From Tenuifilum sp040752515 (lineage in GTDB: Bacteria; Bacteroidota; Bacteroidia; Bacteroidales; Tenuifilaceae): a DNA stretch of 57,847 nucleotides. The DNA lies in contig JBFMGQ010000020.1 of the NCBI GenBank assembly GCA_040752515.1, positions 1 through 57,847 on the forward strand, written 5' to 3'. How positions within the stretch are numbered: position 1 is the first letter of the stretch; each line of letters starts with the position of its first letter. The position numbers were made by a program, and so were the translations under genes. The notes under the pieces are model-generated. The model worked only from the letters and a program-made list of their open reading frames with translations. It was not told where the DNA came from and made no database searches. Positions 25,816-34,929 of this stretch are shown piece by piece.

Positions 25816-27534
25816 CTACTTTGCCCTTAGCTTAACATCTTTCACCCGAAGCTGCAGGGTGATATTGCCTTTGTAATTATTTTCATGTATTGCAAAGCAA
25901 GCGTCAAAAGGCTGGCCATAGTGTATTGGTTTATAGTACTCAGCCATCTGAAATGCAATTGCATCGAACTTTTGGGTACTACCTTCCTGAACCAGGGTTA
26001 GCTTGAGGTGCTCCTTCTCGCTGCCAACCAGTCGGGCTTCGCCGTTATCGTACACATTTTCAGCCATAAATACAGGCGACATATTTCCCGGCCCAAAAGG
26101 TTGAAACTGCTTTAACACGTTGAAAAACCTCTCTGTAATATCATCGAGCCTAATGCGGGCATCAATATCAATTTGTGGTGATAGCATTTCGGGGGTAATG
26201 GTCTTGCTCACATGCTCCTCGAACCGCCTTTTAAACTCCTCAACCCTATCAACCTTCATGGTAAGGCCTGCAGCGTACATGTGACCACCAAAGTTTTCGA
26301 GTAAGTCCGAACATGCCTCAATGGCCTGGTACAGGTCATAGCCCTGAACCGATCGTGCGGAGCCGGTTGCCAAATCGCCCGATTGGGTTAGAATAATGGT
26401 AGGACGATAGTAGGTTTCAATTAAACGTGAGGCTACAATGCCCACCACGCCCTTGTGCCACGATGGGTTAAAAAGCACGGTAGAGTAGCTGTGCTGCAAC
26501 CGCTTGTCCTGCGCAATCATCCTTAGCGCTTCGTGGGTAATGGTGCGGTCAACATGCTTTCGGTCGTTGTTACACGAGTCAATTAGCGCACCAACCTCAA
26601 AGGCTGAACTGTCGTCCGATGCGCAAAGCAGGTCAACAGCCGTTTTACCGGACTCCATGCGGCCTGCCGCATTAATCCGAGGGCCAATGCGGAACACTAT
26701 ATCGTCAATAGCAATCCTTTGGTTCTCAATGCCAGCTATTTTGATTATCGATTTCAGTCCTCGGCTTGGATTGGTGTTTAGCTTTTCCAACCCATAAAAA
26801 GCTAATACCCTATTCTCATCCACTATAGGTACAATATCGGAGGCAATACTTACTGCAAGTAAATCGAGATGTTGATACAGTTCCTCCTCCGAGATCCCCT
26901 CCTTTTTACAGTAACCCTGCAGCAGCTTAAATCCTACCCCGCAACCCGAAAGTTCCTTAAACGGGTACTTGCAATCGGAACGTTTGGGATCGAGCACGGC
27001 TACTGCTTCGGGAATTCGTTCGCCGGGTAAGTGGTGGTCACAGATGATAAAATCGATATTGCGAAGCTTAGCATACTTAACCTTTTCCACCGCCTTTATT
27101 CCGCAGTCCAGGGCAATAATGAGCGAGTAGCCATTCTCAAAGGCAAAATCGATACCTTTGAACGAGATTCCATATCCCTCATTGTACCTATCGGGAATGT
27201 AGTAACCAATTTTTGAGTACCTCTTGCGGAAAAAAGAGTACATAAGGGCAACGGCGGTAGTGCCGTCAACGTCGTAATCGCCGTAAAACAGTATTGATTC
27301 ACCCCTACGAATAGCCTGCTCAATACGCTCAACCGCCTCGGCCATATCCTTCATCAGGAATGGGTCGTACAGGTCGGCAAGCGATGGCCTGAAAAAGCGT
27401 TTAGCTTTTTCATAGGTATCAACACCACGCTGAACCAGTAGCGAAGCAATAGTTTCGGTAACGTTTATTTGCTTAGCAAGGGAACTTACCAATACAGGAT
27501 CGCCCGGATCCTTTAGAACCCATCGTTTTTCCAT
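25816..27534 (-). CDS. recJ: Single-stranded-DNA-specific exonuclease RecJ
   Basis: 572 residues, typical for RecJ. The DHH-family motifs are intact: YGDYDVDG (D86, D88, D90) and CDHH (D166, H167, H168), followed by a DHHA1 domain with the GGHMYAAG motif near residue 416 and an OB domain at the C terminus. RecJ degrades ssDNA 5' to 3' in recombination and base-excision or mismatch repair. It starts 18 bases after lipB and may be co-transcribed with lipA-lipB. Confidence 0.95.
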   Translation of the reverse strand: MEKRWVLKDPGDPVLVSSLAKQINVTETIASLLVQRGVDTYEKAKRFFRPSLADLYDPFLMKDMAEAVERIEQAIRRGESILFYGDYDVDGTTAVALMYSFFRKRYSKIGYYIPDRYNEGYGISFKGIDFAFENGYSLIIALDCGIKAVEKVKYAKLRNIDFIICDHHLPGERIPEAVAVLDPKRSDCKYPFKELSGCGVGFKLLQGYCKKEGISEEELYQHLDLLAVSIASDIVPIVDENRVLAFYGLEKLNTNPSRGLKSIIKIAGIENQRIAIDDIVFRIGPRINAAGRMESGKTAVDLLCASDDSSAFEVGALIDSCNNDRKHVDRTITHEALRMIAQDKRLQHSYSTVLFNPSWHKGVVGIVASRLIETYYRPTIILTQSGDLATGSARSVQGYDLYQAIEACSDLLENFGGHMYAAGLTMKVDRVEEFKRRFEEHVSKTITPEMLSPQIDIDARIRLDDITERFFNVLKQFQPFGPGNMSPVFMAENVYDNGEARLVGSEKEHLKLTLVQEGSTQKFDAIAFQMAEYYKPIHYGQPFDACFAIHENNYKGNITLQLRVKDVKLRAK

Positions 27535-27552
27535 TTCTGCATGTTTTAAAAG

Positions 27553-28245
27553 TTAAACAGTACCTACGCGGTTACATGCGAAATGAAACCGATGAGTAAA
27601 GTGGTTAAGGAGTTTAGCCTTAACCTCTTCCATATCAAGCTGGCGGTTAAGTTCCACCTGCATGGAGGTTACCCCCTTATCAATAAACCCGCAAGGGTTT
27701 ATGTAGCGGAAGTAGTCCAAGTTGGTGTTAACGTTAAAAGCTAAGCCGTGCATGGTTACAAATCGGCTAGCCCTGACACCAATAGCGCAGATTTTGCGTT
27801 CGCGACCCTTTACGCCGGGGTCGAGCCAAACGCCGGTTGCTCCTTCGAGCCTATCGGCTACAATACCATACTCCTGAAGGCAATCGATTACTACCTGCTC
27901 CAGCAGGTGAATGTACGATTTCAGCGTTAATCCAAATGCCTCCAGGTTAAATATGGGGTAGGCAACAATTTGTCCGGGGCCATGATAGGTTATATCGCCC
28001 CCTCGGTTGATGTGGTAGAACGATGCATTAATTCGTTTAAGCATCTCTTCGGGGATCAGCAGGTTGGCGTTCTCGCCACTTTTGCCAAGGGTATAAACAT
28101 GCGGATGTTCGCAAAATAGCAAGTAGTGCAACTTGCCATCGCCGTTCAGCTTACGTTTGGTTACCTCGTCAAATAGTTTTTCCTGATAATCCCATGCCTC
28201 CTTGTAATCAACCGTTCCAAGATCATGAAACTTTACGTTTTGCAT
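27553..28245 (-). CDS. lipB: Octanoyl-(acyl-carrier-protein)-protein N-octanoyltransferase
   Basis: 230 residues. The LipB signature RGGDITYHGPGQ is at 81-92. The catalytic pair is present as K151 (RKICAIGV) and C185 (NPCGFIDKGVTSM). The enzyme transfers octanoate from acyl-carrier protein to lipoyl domains of 2-oxoacid dehydrogenases and GcvH. lipA lies 49 bases upstream and provides the next step, sulphur insertion, so the two form the lipoate-synthesis unit. Confidence 0.95.
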   Translation of the reverse strand: MQNVKFHDLGTVDYKEAWDYQEKLFDEVTKRKLNGDGKLHYLLFCEHPHVYTLGKSGENANLLIPEEMLKRINASFYHINRGGDITYHGPGQIVAYPIFNLEAFGLTLKSYIHLLEQVVIDCLQEYGIVADRLEGATGVWLDPGVKGRERKICAIGVRASRFVTMHGLAFNVNTNLDYFRYINPCGFIDKGVTSMQVELNRQLDMEEVKAKLLNHFTHRFHFACNRVGTV

Positions 28246-28294
28246 TATATATTGTTTTTCCTATTTGCATAGCAAGTCAACCCATTAAGGTTGA

Positions 28295-29161
28295 TTACTT
28301 ACAACACCCCTTTACCAGGTGTTGTGCCTTATCGGCGTGGTACGATGAACGCACCAGTGGGCCGCTTTCGGCAAATTCAAACCCCTTTGCAAGGGCAATC
28401 TGCTTATATTCTTCAAACTCCTCAGGGGTAACATAGCTTTGAACGGGTAAGTTTGTGGGGCGTGGTTGCAAGTACTGTCCAATGGTAACCATTTGGCATC
28501 CCACAGCAAGCAAATCGTCAAGGGTTTGAATTACTTCATCGCGGGTTTCACCCAAACCGAGCATTATGCCTGATTTTGCCCTAAAACCGCGCTTAGCAAT
28601 GTGCTCCAGCACTTTCAAGCTCCGCCTGTAGCTTGCTTTTGTTCTAACAAGTGGGGTAAGGCGCTCCACGGTTTCAAGGTTATGCCCAACCACATCGGGT
28701 TCCGATTCCAGGAAAAGGTCAATAAGTTCAGGCCTCCCGTCAAAATCGGGTATTAAAACCTCTATGGTGGTGTTGGGATTAACCCTTCGAATCTCCATAA
28801 CAGTACTACGCCAATGCCCAGCTCCATGGTCGGGCAAATCGTCGCGGTCAACCGATGTAATTACACAGTAACTAAGCCCCATTAGGCTTACCGTACGGGC
28901 AACCTTAGTGGGTTCATTGGGATCGGGAGGAAGCGGTTTTCCGGTTGCAGTAGCACAAAACTTACACGAACGGGTGCATATATCGCCTAGAATCATTAGA
29001 GTTGCAACCCCATTCCCCCAGCACTCGCCAATATTCGGGCACATTCCACTGCTACAAATTGTATGCAACCCATGTTTCTTAACAATGGAATTCACCTGGG
29101 CATACCCTTCGCCACCGGGTAACTTTATCTTTAGCCATTCCGGCTTCCGTTCATTTCCCAT
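28295..29161 (-). CDS. lipA: Lipoyl synthase
   Basis: 288 residues from the ATG at 29161; a TTG six bases further upstream would add two residues. Both iron-sulphur motifs are intact: the auxiliary cluster C36-X4-C41-X5-C47, and the radical-SAM motif C62-X3-C66-X2-C69 (CTRSCKFC). The C-terminal RSSY motif that ligates the auxiliary cluster by serine is present (VRSSYHADK). The enzyme inserts two sulphurs into protein-bound octanoate. Co-directional with lipB and recJ. Confidence 0.96.
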   Translation of the reverse strand: MGNERKPEWLKIKLPGGEGYAQVNSIVKKHGLHTICSSGMCPNIGECWGNGVATLMILGDICTRSCKFCATATGKPLPPDPNEPTKVARTVSLMGLSYCVITSVDRDDLPDHGAGHWRSTVMEIRRVNPNTTIEVLIPDFDGRPELIDLFLESEPDVVGHNLETVERLTPLVRTKASYRRSLKVLEHIAKRGFRAKSGIMLGLGETRDEVIQTLDDLLAVGCQMVTIGQYLQPRPTNLPVQSYVTPEEFEEYKQIALAKGFEFAESGPLVRSSYHADKAQHLVKGCCK

Positions 29162-29259
29162 CCCCAAAAATTTTTACAAAATAACTAAAAAAAATGCTCT
29201 TAAACGATTATTTAGTCATAAAAGTGATTGGTTAACAGTGAATGGTTTGAAAAGGTTCG

Positions 29260-29610
29260 TGAGATGTTAGATGTTAAAGGAAAGAATCCAGAATATGAGG
29301 AAGTTAAAGGAAGTTAGAGGAAAATAGAACGTTAAGCGTGAGCCGTTAGCCGCAAAACGGATTCGAACAACTTTCAACGCCCCCTTGTCATTCCGAGCAC
29401 CTGCGAGGAATCTAAGGATAAGGATAAAAGTTAAAGGTTAAAGGATAAAGGATAAAGGATAAAGGATAAAGAGACTGCTCCGCTCTGCAGAGTTCAAGGG
29501 TCTAATACCAACAACCGTCAACCATCAACTAAATAAGTACCAAAGGGTTTCACAGTGCAAATCCGCTCAATCTGCGTCATCTGTGTTCCATTACCTTACA
29601 CAAACAACAA
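29260..29610. repeat. Composite dispersed repeat, inverted copy of 57541-57720
   Basis: There is no gene in this stretch. It holds GAGGAAGTTAAAGGAAGTTAGAGG modules, about five tandem AAAGGAT/GATAAAG units (29425-29472), and then about 140 bases (AGACTGCTCCGCTCTGC...CATCTGTGTTCCATT). Those bases are the reverse complement, with some changes, of the stretch just left of the insertion sequence at the window end. Confidence 0.65.
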
Positions 29611-29621
29611 AAATGTATTTA

Positions 29622-30257
29622 CTATTCTGCCATACGAAGCGAAAAGTGATCCTCGTTATTTAGGTTGCTGTATTCTATTAACCCCATTGCAGTGAGATCA
29701 ACAAGAATCCGCTCGGCTTCGGATATTGATATAAACCCTAAACGGCTAAAATGATTAATGGTGATTGTTTTATGCAATTTTAGGTAATCGATTAGTGTGT
29801 TTTCAGCTAATCCAAAAACTATGTTGATGGGTTTACGATTCCTTTCAGCTTTCCAGATTTTTTGCTGTACTGGCGAAGCCACCACATTTTCATCGTTTAC
29901 ACGTATGTAAGCCTTGTAATTTCCCGATTTATCGGGAGCTTTATGTGGTTTACGCTTCGAGGGTTTAACCTTAACCTCCAGTACCGTTTTGCCGTTTATT
30001 TCCCACTTTACTACCTCGAAATGCACCTCGGGCTTGCAGTAAAGCTGCGAGGCCGCCTCAACCATGTAGTACTCCTCATCGGTATTTACTCCTACTATAT
30101 TGCCATTATCCTTAACCCCAATTAGTAAAGTACCACCTGCTGTATTTGCAAAAGCCACCAACGAACGAGCAATTTTGCGCGAATCGGTTATGGAATGCTT
30201 AAAATCGAGTGTAAGCCCCTCGCCCTGCGATAACAATCCTGCAATATAACGGCTCAC
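29622..30257 (-). CDS. AlbA_2 / Schlafen-like ATP-binding domain protein
   Basis: 211 residues. The N-terminal 130 or so form an AlbA_2 (formerly AAA_4) domain with its typical marks: EGLTLDFKHSI, LVAFANTAGGTLLIGVKDNG, KGxYKAYIRV. The C-terminal part (about 150-205) looks like a winged helix (TITINHFSRLGFISISEAER). The family is linked to transcriptional regulators and to Schlafen-type nucleases, but the role of this group is unknown. The start is a GTG; no in-frame ATG gives the full domain. It is 45 bases after ubiX. Confidence 0.7.
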   Translation of the reverse strand: MSRYIAGLLSQGEGLTLDFKHSITDSRKIARSLVAFANTAGGTLLIGVKDNGNIVGVNTDEEYYMVEAASQLYCKPEVHFEVVKWEINGKTVLEVKVKPSKRKPHKAPDKSGNYKAYIRVNDENVVASPVQQKIWKAERNRKPINIVFGLAENTLIDYLKLHKTITINHFSRLGFISISEAERILVDLTAMGLIEYSNLNNEDHFSLRMAE

Positions 30258-30302
30258 AACAGTAGGTTTTATTGATTTGCAATGCGCAAAATTAGTTACT
30301 TT

Positions 30303-30857
30303 TTAGCCCCAGCGGTAATGATCGATATCAAAACCCATCATCTCAATAATTCTAACCACAACGGTATCAATCAGTTCATCCATTGATGAAGGCCGGGAGT
30401 AAAACGATGGGCTTGCAGGTAGAACTATTGCACCTGCTTGGGTTACCGTTACCATATTTTGCAGGTGAATAAGATTGTAAGGAAGTTCACGGGGTACAAG
30501 AATAAGCTTACGTCGTTCCTTAAGCATAACATCGGCAGCCCGAACAATTAAATCGTTACTTGTGCCTGAGGCAATTCGTCCGAGTGTTCCCATAGTGCAA
30601 GGCACCACAACCATTGCATTATATCCGGCAGAGCCCGATGCCATGGGGGCAAACATATCGCTGTTATCGTAAACCTTAACCAAAGAGCCAAATTGAATGC
30701 CATTGTTTAGCTCATAATCCCAAACCTTTTTCCCGTTTTCGGAAAAAACAACGGCTATCTCATCGATATAACTCGATAAGACGGATAACTTTTCAATAAC
30801 CCTAGCCGCATATACAGCACCACTGGCACCGGTTACGGCTACTATTACCTTTTGCAT
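30303..30857 (-). CDS. ubiX: Flavin prenyltransferase UbiX
   Basis: 184 residues, standard length. The FMN-binding start VAVTGASGAVYA (5-16), PMASGSAGYNAMVVVPCTMGTLGRIASGTSNDL in the centre and the LIxVPRELPYNLIHLQNM block are diagnostic. UbiX makes prenylated FMN, the cofactor of UbiD-type decarboxylases. No ubiD gene is visible in the window. It precedes the AlbA-domain gene on the same strand. Confidence 0.92.
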   Translation of the reverse strand: MQKVIVAVTGASGAVYAARVIEKLSVLSSYIDEIAVVFSENGKKVWDYELNNGIQFGSLVKVYDNSDMFAPMASGSAGYNAMVVVPCTMGTLGRIASGTSNDLIVRAADVMLKERRKLILVPRELPYNLIHLQNMVTVTQAGAIVLPASPSFYSRPSSMDELIDTVVVRIIEMMGFDIDHYRWG

Positions 30858-30949
30858 CTACCAGAATAATTAACCTAAGTTAGAACAAAGGTAACGAAAA
30901 AAGGTTGCAATTGGTGTCAGCTAAGAATAATAGACATGCAGGATTTTTA

Positions 30950-31930
30950 TTATTGGTGATTCAAAATTACCTCATCTACTTTTCGTCGGAATGAATAGGG
31001 AACTTTACCAGAATACCCATACCTAATAACAAGCAAAGGATCTAAATTGCTCATGTTTAGCTTTTTTGCCAGTTTTTTTCTAACTGCCAACTCCTCGCAA
31101 GGCATATAGAGGTGTGCGTGGCTTATGCCCAGTTGTGTTGCAGTTAAGCCAAATCTTTGAAAAGCGCGGCCGGTATTTATCCATGAAGCCAAATCATCTT
31201 TTTCGCTTAAAAATATTGCAAGTCCTTGTGTATGCTGTAAAATACCACCCAATCGTTTTGCTTCACTCTTGGCGGATACAAAATTCTTCATTACAAACAT
31301 ACCAATTGGTTTCCCCATGTTGGGCAGGCCCATTGCCGCAGTCCACAGCCCATCTTTTTTTCTCTTCGCTTCAGTTTTTGAATATCGAAACCAACTAGTA
31401 AGTTCATTTATGAATTGCTTATTCTCAAATTGTAAATTATTCCCCTCAATTATTAATGGAATAATGTTACTGAAGGATTCCCTACCATCTAAAAGGACTA
31501 GTGAAATTCCAGGCAGGCTGAATGACAATTTTAGCTTTTGTAAAACATGGCTGGCAATCTTTCTGTCAGAGTATTCACCCCTGTTTACCTGTCGTGATGA
31601 GATGTAATCGTACAAGGGATCTTTTTTGCCTTCAGAAAAAGTATTGTTTATTTGAAATGTTACCTTTATACTGTCTCCAGAATCATTAGGATACTGAATG
31701 GCGCTTTCAAAACCCAGTTGCGAAGCTGCTATTAAAATATTTTCTAATGCACAACCCAGACTAATATATAAAGCATGGTTGTCACCATCAACAATAGGCA
31801 ATGTTCTGGAAAAATCTGGGTGGATTATTATTCCATTTTCAATATTTTCAAATAACCATGGTTGGGTATTATGACCCGACGGGGCTTTCACAGCATTCTC
31901 TATAATAAATTTAAAATCATTGTAGTCCAT
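30950..31930 (-). CDS. Nitroreductase-family FMN oxidoreductase (Acg-like)
   Basis: 326 residues. Typical of the larger Acg/nitroreductase group are the N-terminal VKAPSGHNTQPWLFE (FMN phosphate contact region) and the NHALYISLGCALENILIAA segment, with a second FMN-site block GLAIFLSEKDDLASWINTGRAFQRFGLTATQLG. These enzymes bind FMN and reduce nitro- or other electrophilic substrates; the substrate here is unknown. It is the last gene of a five-gene minus-strand set, 99 bases after the DUF6544 gene. Coupling to the flavodoxin encoded two genes upstream is an inference. Confidence 0.75.
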   Translation of the reverse strand: MDYNDFKFIIENAVKAPSGHNTQPWLFENIENGIIIHPDFSRTLPIVDGDNHALYISLGCALENILIAASQLGFESAIQYPNDSGDSIKVTFQINNTFSEGKKDPLYDYISSRQVNRGEYSDRKIASHVLQKLKLSFSLPGISLVLLDGRESFSNIIPLIIEGNNLQFENKQFINELTSWFRYSKTEAKRKKDGLWTAAMGLPNMGKPIGMFVMKNFVSAKSEAKRLGGILQHTQGLAIFLSEKDDLASWINTGRAFQRFGLTATQLGISHAHLYMPCEELAVRKKLAKKLNMSNLDPLLVIRYGYSGKVPYSFRRKVDEVILNHQ

Positions 31931-32029
31931 CTCTTTGAATTAATTTTGTTGATAATAAAATTGTTACGGAATTCAATTCATTTTAATTATTGAAACTGAT
32001 TTCGGTTTTATTTGTAATTTGAAATAATC

Positions 32030-32860
32030 CTAATTAAACGTATTTACATTATAGCGAATATTCTTAATTTTCCCCCTAAAGTATTCATATTCACCATCTG
32101 GGGTTTCCCAAATTGCTCTCACATATCCAGGAATTCTAAGACCATTAATTGCAGTGTAGTAATCTACTTTTACAACCCAAGGATATTTCTGGCTATTTCC
32201 ATCGACATCAACGTAACTACGGTCAAATGTTTTAAATTGAACTACTTCGCCAATGCTATTAAAATAGAAAATGCCGCTAACTGTATCGTTGGCATAGGAT
32301 ATTGTTGAGGAAACAGAGACAGAATCAATTACTTCCCATTTAATGTATGGTTGAAAAGCATAACCCGGCAACAACAACATTTCCGAAAGAACGGTAACCA
32401 AACCTGACTTATTCATTTCCTTACCATAAACATTCTGCACAGGAAACAAACCTATCGCTTTAATTATCATGCTGCCCTCTCCGTTCTGATACTTATCGCG
32501 TCCGACAAAAATGTTTATTCCGAGTTTAGTAGACTTAAGATAGGCAAAACGAGCGGGCTCAGCTGCTGAATTAAATTGCCTGCATTCTACACTTATCCAA
32601 TCCTTATTAGGACTCATCCGGAATTCAATATCTTCCCATTCCACAATTGCATTTACGGGTAAGGGTTTCCCAACTATACCCATTAACTTTAAATTCCTTT
32701 GAACGGGGGCAGGTAAACTAGATAAATGTTTTTCCGTCAAAATTTCTATATTTTGACTTTTTCTCATTTCATTTTCCACCTCGCTTAAAAAACGATTTTC
32801 GAGCGAATTGCATGAGAACAATGAAATGAAAGCTACATACATAATTACATTTTTTTTCAT
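32030..32860 (-). CDS. DUF6544-like lipoprotein
   Basis: 276 residues with a lipoprotein signal (LFSCNS near residue 17). The mature part shows the usual features of the DUF6544/DUF6920 group: LPAPVQRNLKLMGIVGKP near residue 49, a WISVECRQFN strand, and the GSMIIKAIGLFPV block near residue 129. These proteins have an outer-membrane lipid-binding look but no proven function. It is five bases after the flavodoxin gene, so co-transcribed. Confidence 0.6.
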   Translation of the reverse strand: MKKNVIMYVAFISLFSCNSLENRFLSEVENEMRKSQNIEILTEKHLSSLPAPVQRNLKLMGIVGKPLPVNAIVEWEDIEFRMSPNKDWISVECRQFNSAAEPARFAYLKSTKLGINIFVGRDKYQNGEGSMIIKAIGLFPVQNVYGKEMNKSGLVTVLSEMLLLPGYAFQPYIKWEVIDSVSVSSTISYANDTVSGIFYFNSIGEVVQFKTFDRSYVDVDGNSQKYPWVVKVDYYTAINGLRIPGYVRAIWETPDGEYEYFRGKIKNIRYNVNTFN

Positions 32861-32865
32861 AGTAC

Positions 32866-33336
32866 TTAGTTTAATTTATTAATTAGTACATCAACTTGAT
32901 TCCAGTTAATACCCGATACAGTTTTATTTATACCTGTTATCTTTCTTACTATCAACCTTTCAAAAAAATTCATTTTTTCAAATAAAAACTCTCCACCAAC
33001 AGCCACAGAAACTGTTGAATGTTTCAGCAATAGGTCGGGGTAAGCATTTTTGAGTTCATCAGCAATTTCTGGTTCGTTCATTCCACAAATAAATAACGCT
33101 ACCTTTTTATTGAGCAATTCCAACAAATTAGTTTTACAAAAATTCATTATGTTTTTTTGAATTTTCCCAGCATGTATTGAACCTCCAATTACTATTTGGT
33201 CAAACTGGCCTAAATCAACTTTCTTAACCGATTTTAAGTTAAAAGAATAAGCATTTGCACCTAAAGCTTCCTTGATTGCCACCGCAATCTTCTCAGTGGT
33301 GCCATGTGTAGTTGAGTAAATTATTGCTGTTTTCAT
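32866..33336 (-). CDS. Flavodoxin-domain protein (HemG/Flavodoxin_5 type)
   Basis: 156 residues. The N-terminal FMN phosphate loop IYSTTHGTTEKIA (6-18), FDQIVIGGSIHAGKIQKNI (44-62) and VALFICGMNEP are the marks of the HemG-like flavodoxin group. Members are either protoporphyrinogen oxidases or general electron carriers; a hem context is absent, so electron transfer is more likely here. It lies 27 bases after the CPBP gene. Confidence 0.8.
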   Translation of the reverse strand: MKTAIIYSTTHGTTEKIAVAIKEALGANAYSFNLKSVKKVDLGQFDQIVIGGSIHAGKIQKNIMNFCKTNLLELLNKKVALFICGMNEPEIADELKNAYPDLLLKHSTVSVAVGGEFLFEKMNFFERLIVRKITGINKTVSGINWNQVDVLINKLN

Positions 33337-33363
33337 GTTTAAAAATTTATGTTATTAAAATGA

Positions 33364-34113
33364 CTACTGAAATGCCAATAATATTAAGGATGTTAAAACT
33401 ATTACTAAGTTTAAAGCGCTATGAGCAAGGGCTACAATCCAATAATTCTTAAATTTTACAAATAACCATCCATAGAATACACCAAAAACCATAACCGTAA
33501 TTTGTTGTAGCACATTAAAGTGGGCTACACCAATAGGAGAAATGCAAAAGTTAATGTGATCAAACATAAAGATAAGTGTTGAAATGCAAATTGCATATAG
33601 GTTGAAACCTTGCTTACCAAGCAAATTCTTGGTTAAGTCAAATAATATAGTAATAACTATAACCCTAAAAAGGAGTTCTTCACTTGGGCCTGAAAGAAAC
33701 ATTTGAAAGGAAAGGTACCCCAGTATATTTTGTAGATTGAGTGAAAAAGGAAAAATAATGGGTTGATTAAACCTATTTACCAGAATTAAAGCAGAAATAA
33801 TCTGAATAATTGCCCATGTGACAATAAAGAACTTTAACCATTTGAGAGCATCAATAAAACCTGCTTTTCTGAATCCAAAATCTTTTAATGCAATACCTCT
33901 CATTATTCCATATAAAATGATAATAACAATTGCAACAAATGCTTGAACTATGTGATGAATTGAAATGATTAAAAAAGAGTTGTCAGGGTCAATAAAACTA
34001 ATACTTGGGTAAATTGATTCTGCACAGATAAACGAAAAGATATTTATAGACTTGATAATTATTGCAAGTATAATCGGTAAAACAATAATTATTATGGTGT
34101 TTTTAATTTTCAT
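33364..34113 (-). CDS. CPBP-family intramembrane metalloprotease (Abi)
   Basis: About 249 residues from ATG 34113; a GTG six bases upstream is possible. Seven to eight membrane segments. The CPBP motifs are intact: EExxxR as SEELLFR (E145, E146, R150), FxxxH in FMFDHINF (H186) and the third-motif histidine in AHSALN (H231). Relatives include Rce1-type CAAX proteases and bacteriocin-immunity proteins. Its neighbours do not suggest a bacteriocin, so an envelope-processing role is more likely. Confidence 0.8.
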   Translation of the reverse strand: MKIKNTIIIIVLPIILAIIIKSINIFSFICAESIYPSISFIDPDNSFLIISIHHIVQAFVAIVIIILYGIMRGIALKDFGFRKAGFIDALKWLKFFIVTWAIIQIISALILVNRFNQPIIFPFSLNLQNILGYLSFQMFLSGPSEELLFRVIVITILFDLTKNLLGKQGFNLYAICISTLIFMFDHINFCISPIGVAHFNVLQQITVMVFGVFYGWLFVKFKNYWIVALAHSALNLVIVLTSLILLAFQ

Positions 34114-34132
34114 TGACACTTTAATTTATTAT

Positions 34133-34816
34133 TTAAAATTCATAGATAAAACCATATTTCATAAATGATGTTCCGGGCATTTGGTATTCAGTTTTATTGT
34201 AAAAATCCTTGAAAATTTGAGTACCCCTGTAGCCTTCGAAAAATACTCCTAGGCTTGAGCGATTTTCAAACCTCAAAAGATTGGTTGAAAAACCTAATGT
34301 AAATCCGTTAGAAAAAACTTTTGTGCTATAATTTGGTAATCTATCTCCTGAATCAGTAATATTGAAAAAAGTAAATTGGCATAGGTAACCAAACTTAATT
34401 TGAAATAAACCCTGAGGTTTTACGCTTTTAAAGAATGGTATGCTGTATGTTATTGGAACCATAAACTGCATAGTTTTAATATTTCTTTCCCCGACATAAG
34501 CATTTGAATCATCATTATAGTTAAATGTTTGGTTGTTTTGCAGATAATCAATTCCTGTTTCAACGGCGTTTCGTTTTAGGGGTATAACAGCCCTTCCTCC
34601 TATGTTAAAACTAGTTCTCGTTGAACCTGTAAAAGCATCTACACCTGCATTAGGAACCACCGTCATATCCGTATTTTCTGTAATTCCACCTTTCCCAAGC
34701 CCAATCTGAACTCTGTAGTAAGGTTTTCTGCTTTGATATACCGATGCCTCCTTTAATGAGGAGCATCCGGATAATAATACTAGCATCAGTAAAGTGAATT
34801 TTTTGCTCATAATCAT
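34133..34816 (-). CDS. Outer-membrane beta-barrel lipoprotein, unknown function
   Basis: 227 residues. The lipoprotein signal has lipobox LLSGCSS (Cys near residue 18). The mature protein has amphipathic beta strands and ends in an aromatic strand (YGFIYEF), consistent with an 8-10-stranded barrel. Translation may start at ATG 34816 or at ATG 34810, two codons later. It is the first gene of the set that continues with CPBP protease, flavodoxin, DUF6544 and nitroreductase. The 113-base gap before it separates it from the AraC-type regulator. Confidence 0.6.
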   Translation of the reverse strand: MIMSKKFTLLMLVLLSGCSSLKEASVYQSRKPYYRVQIGLGKGGITENTDMTVVPNAGVDAFTGSTRTSFNIGGRAVIPLKRNAVETGIDYLQNNQTFNYNDDSNAYVGERNIKTMQFMVPITYSIPFFKSVKPQGLFQIKFGYLCQFTFFNITDSGDRLPNYSTKVFSNGFTLGFSTNLLRFENRSSLGVFFEGYRGTQIFKDFYNKTEYQMPGTSFMKYGFIYEF

Positions 34817-34929
34817 TGTTTTTAAGCAGTTTGATTAACTGATGCAAAGAAATATAGAACTAAAATGAGGTGTGTCTCATTTTACTTCAAATGAGTATCA
34901 TCTTAAAGATATTTGCAATTGAATTGGTC

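Noticed and set aside
29425..29475. Possible CRISPR or iteron cluster (GATAAAG units)
   Set aside because: Seven-base tandem units without spacers and no replication gene; simple-sequence repeat.
33364..34113. CPBP protease as bacteriocin immunity protein
   Set aside because: No bacteriocin precursor, double-glycine leader or exporter is nearby; the neighbours are redox and envelope genes.
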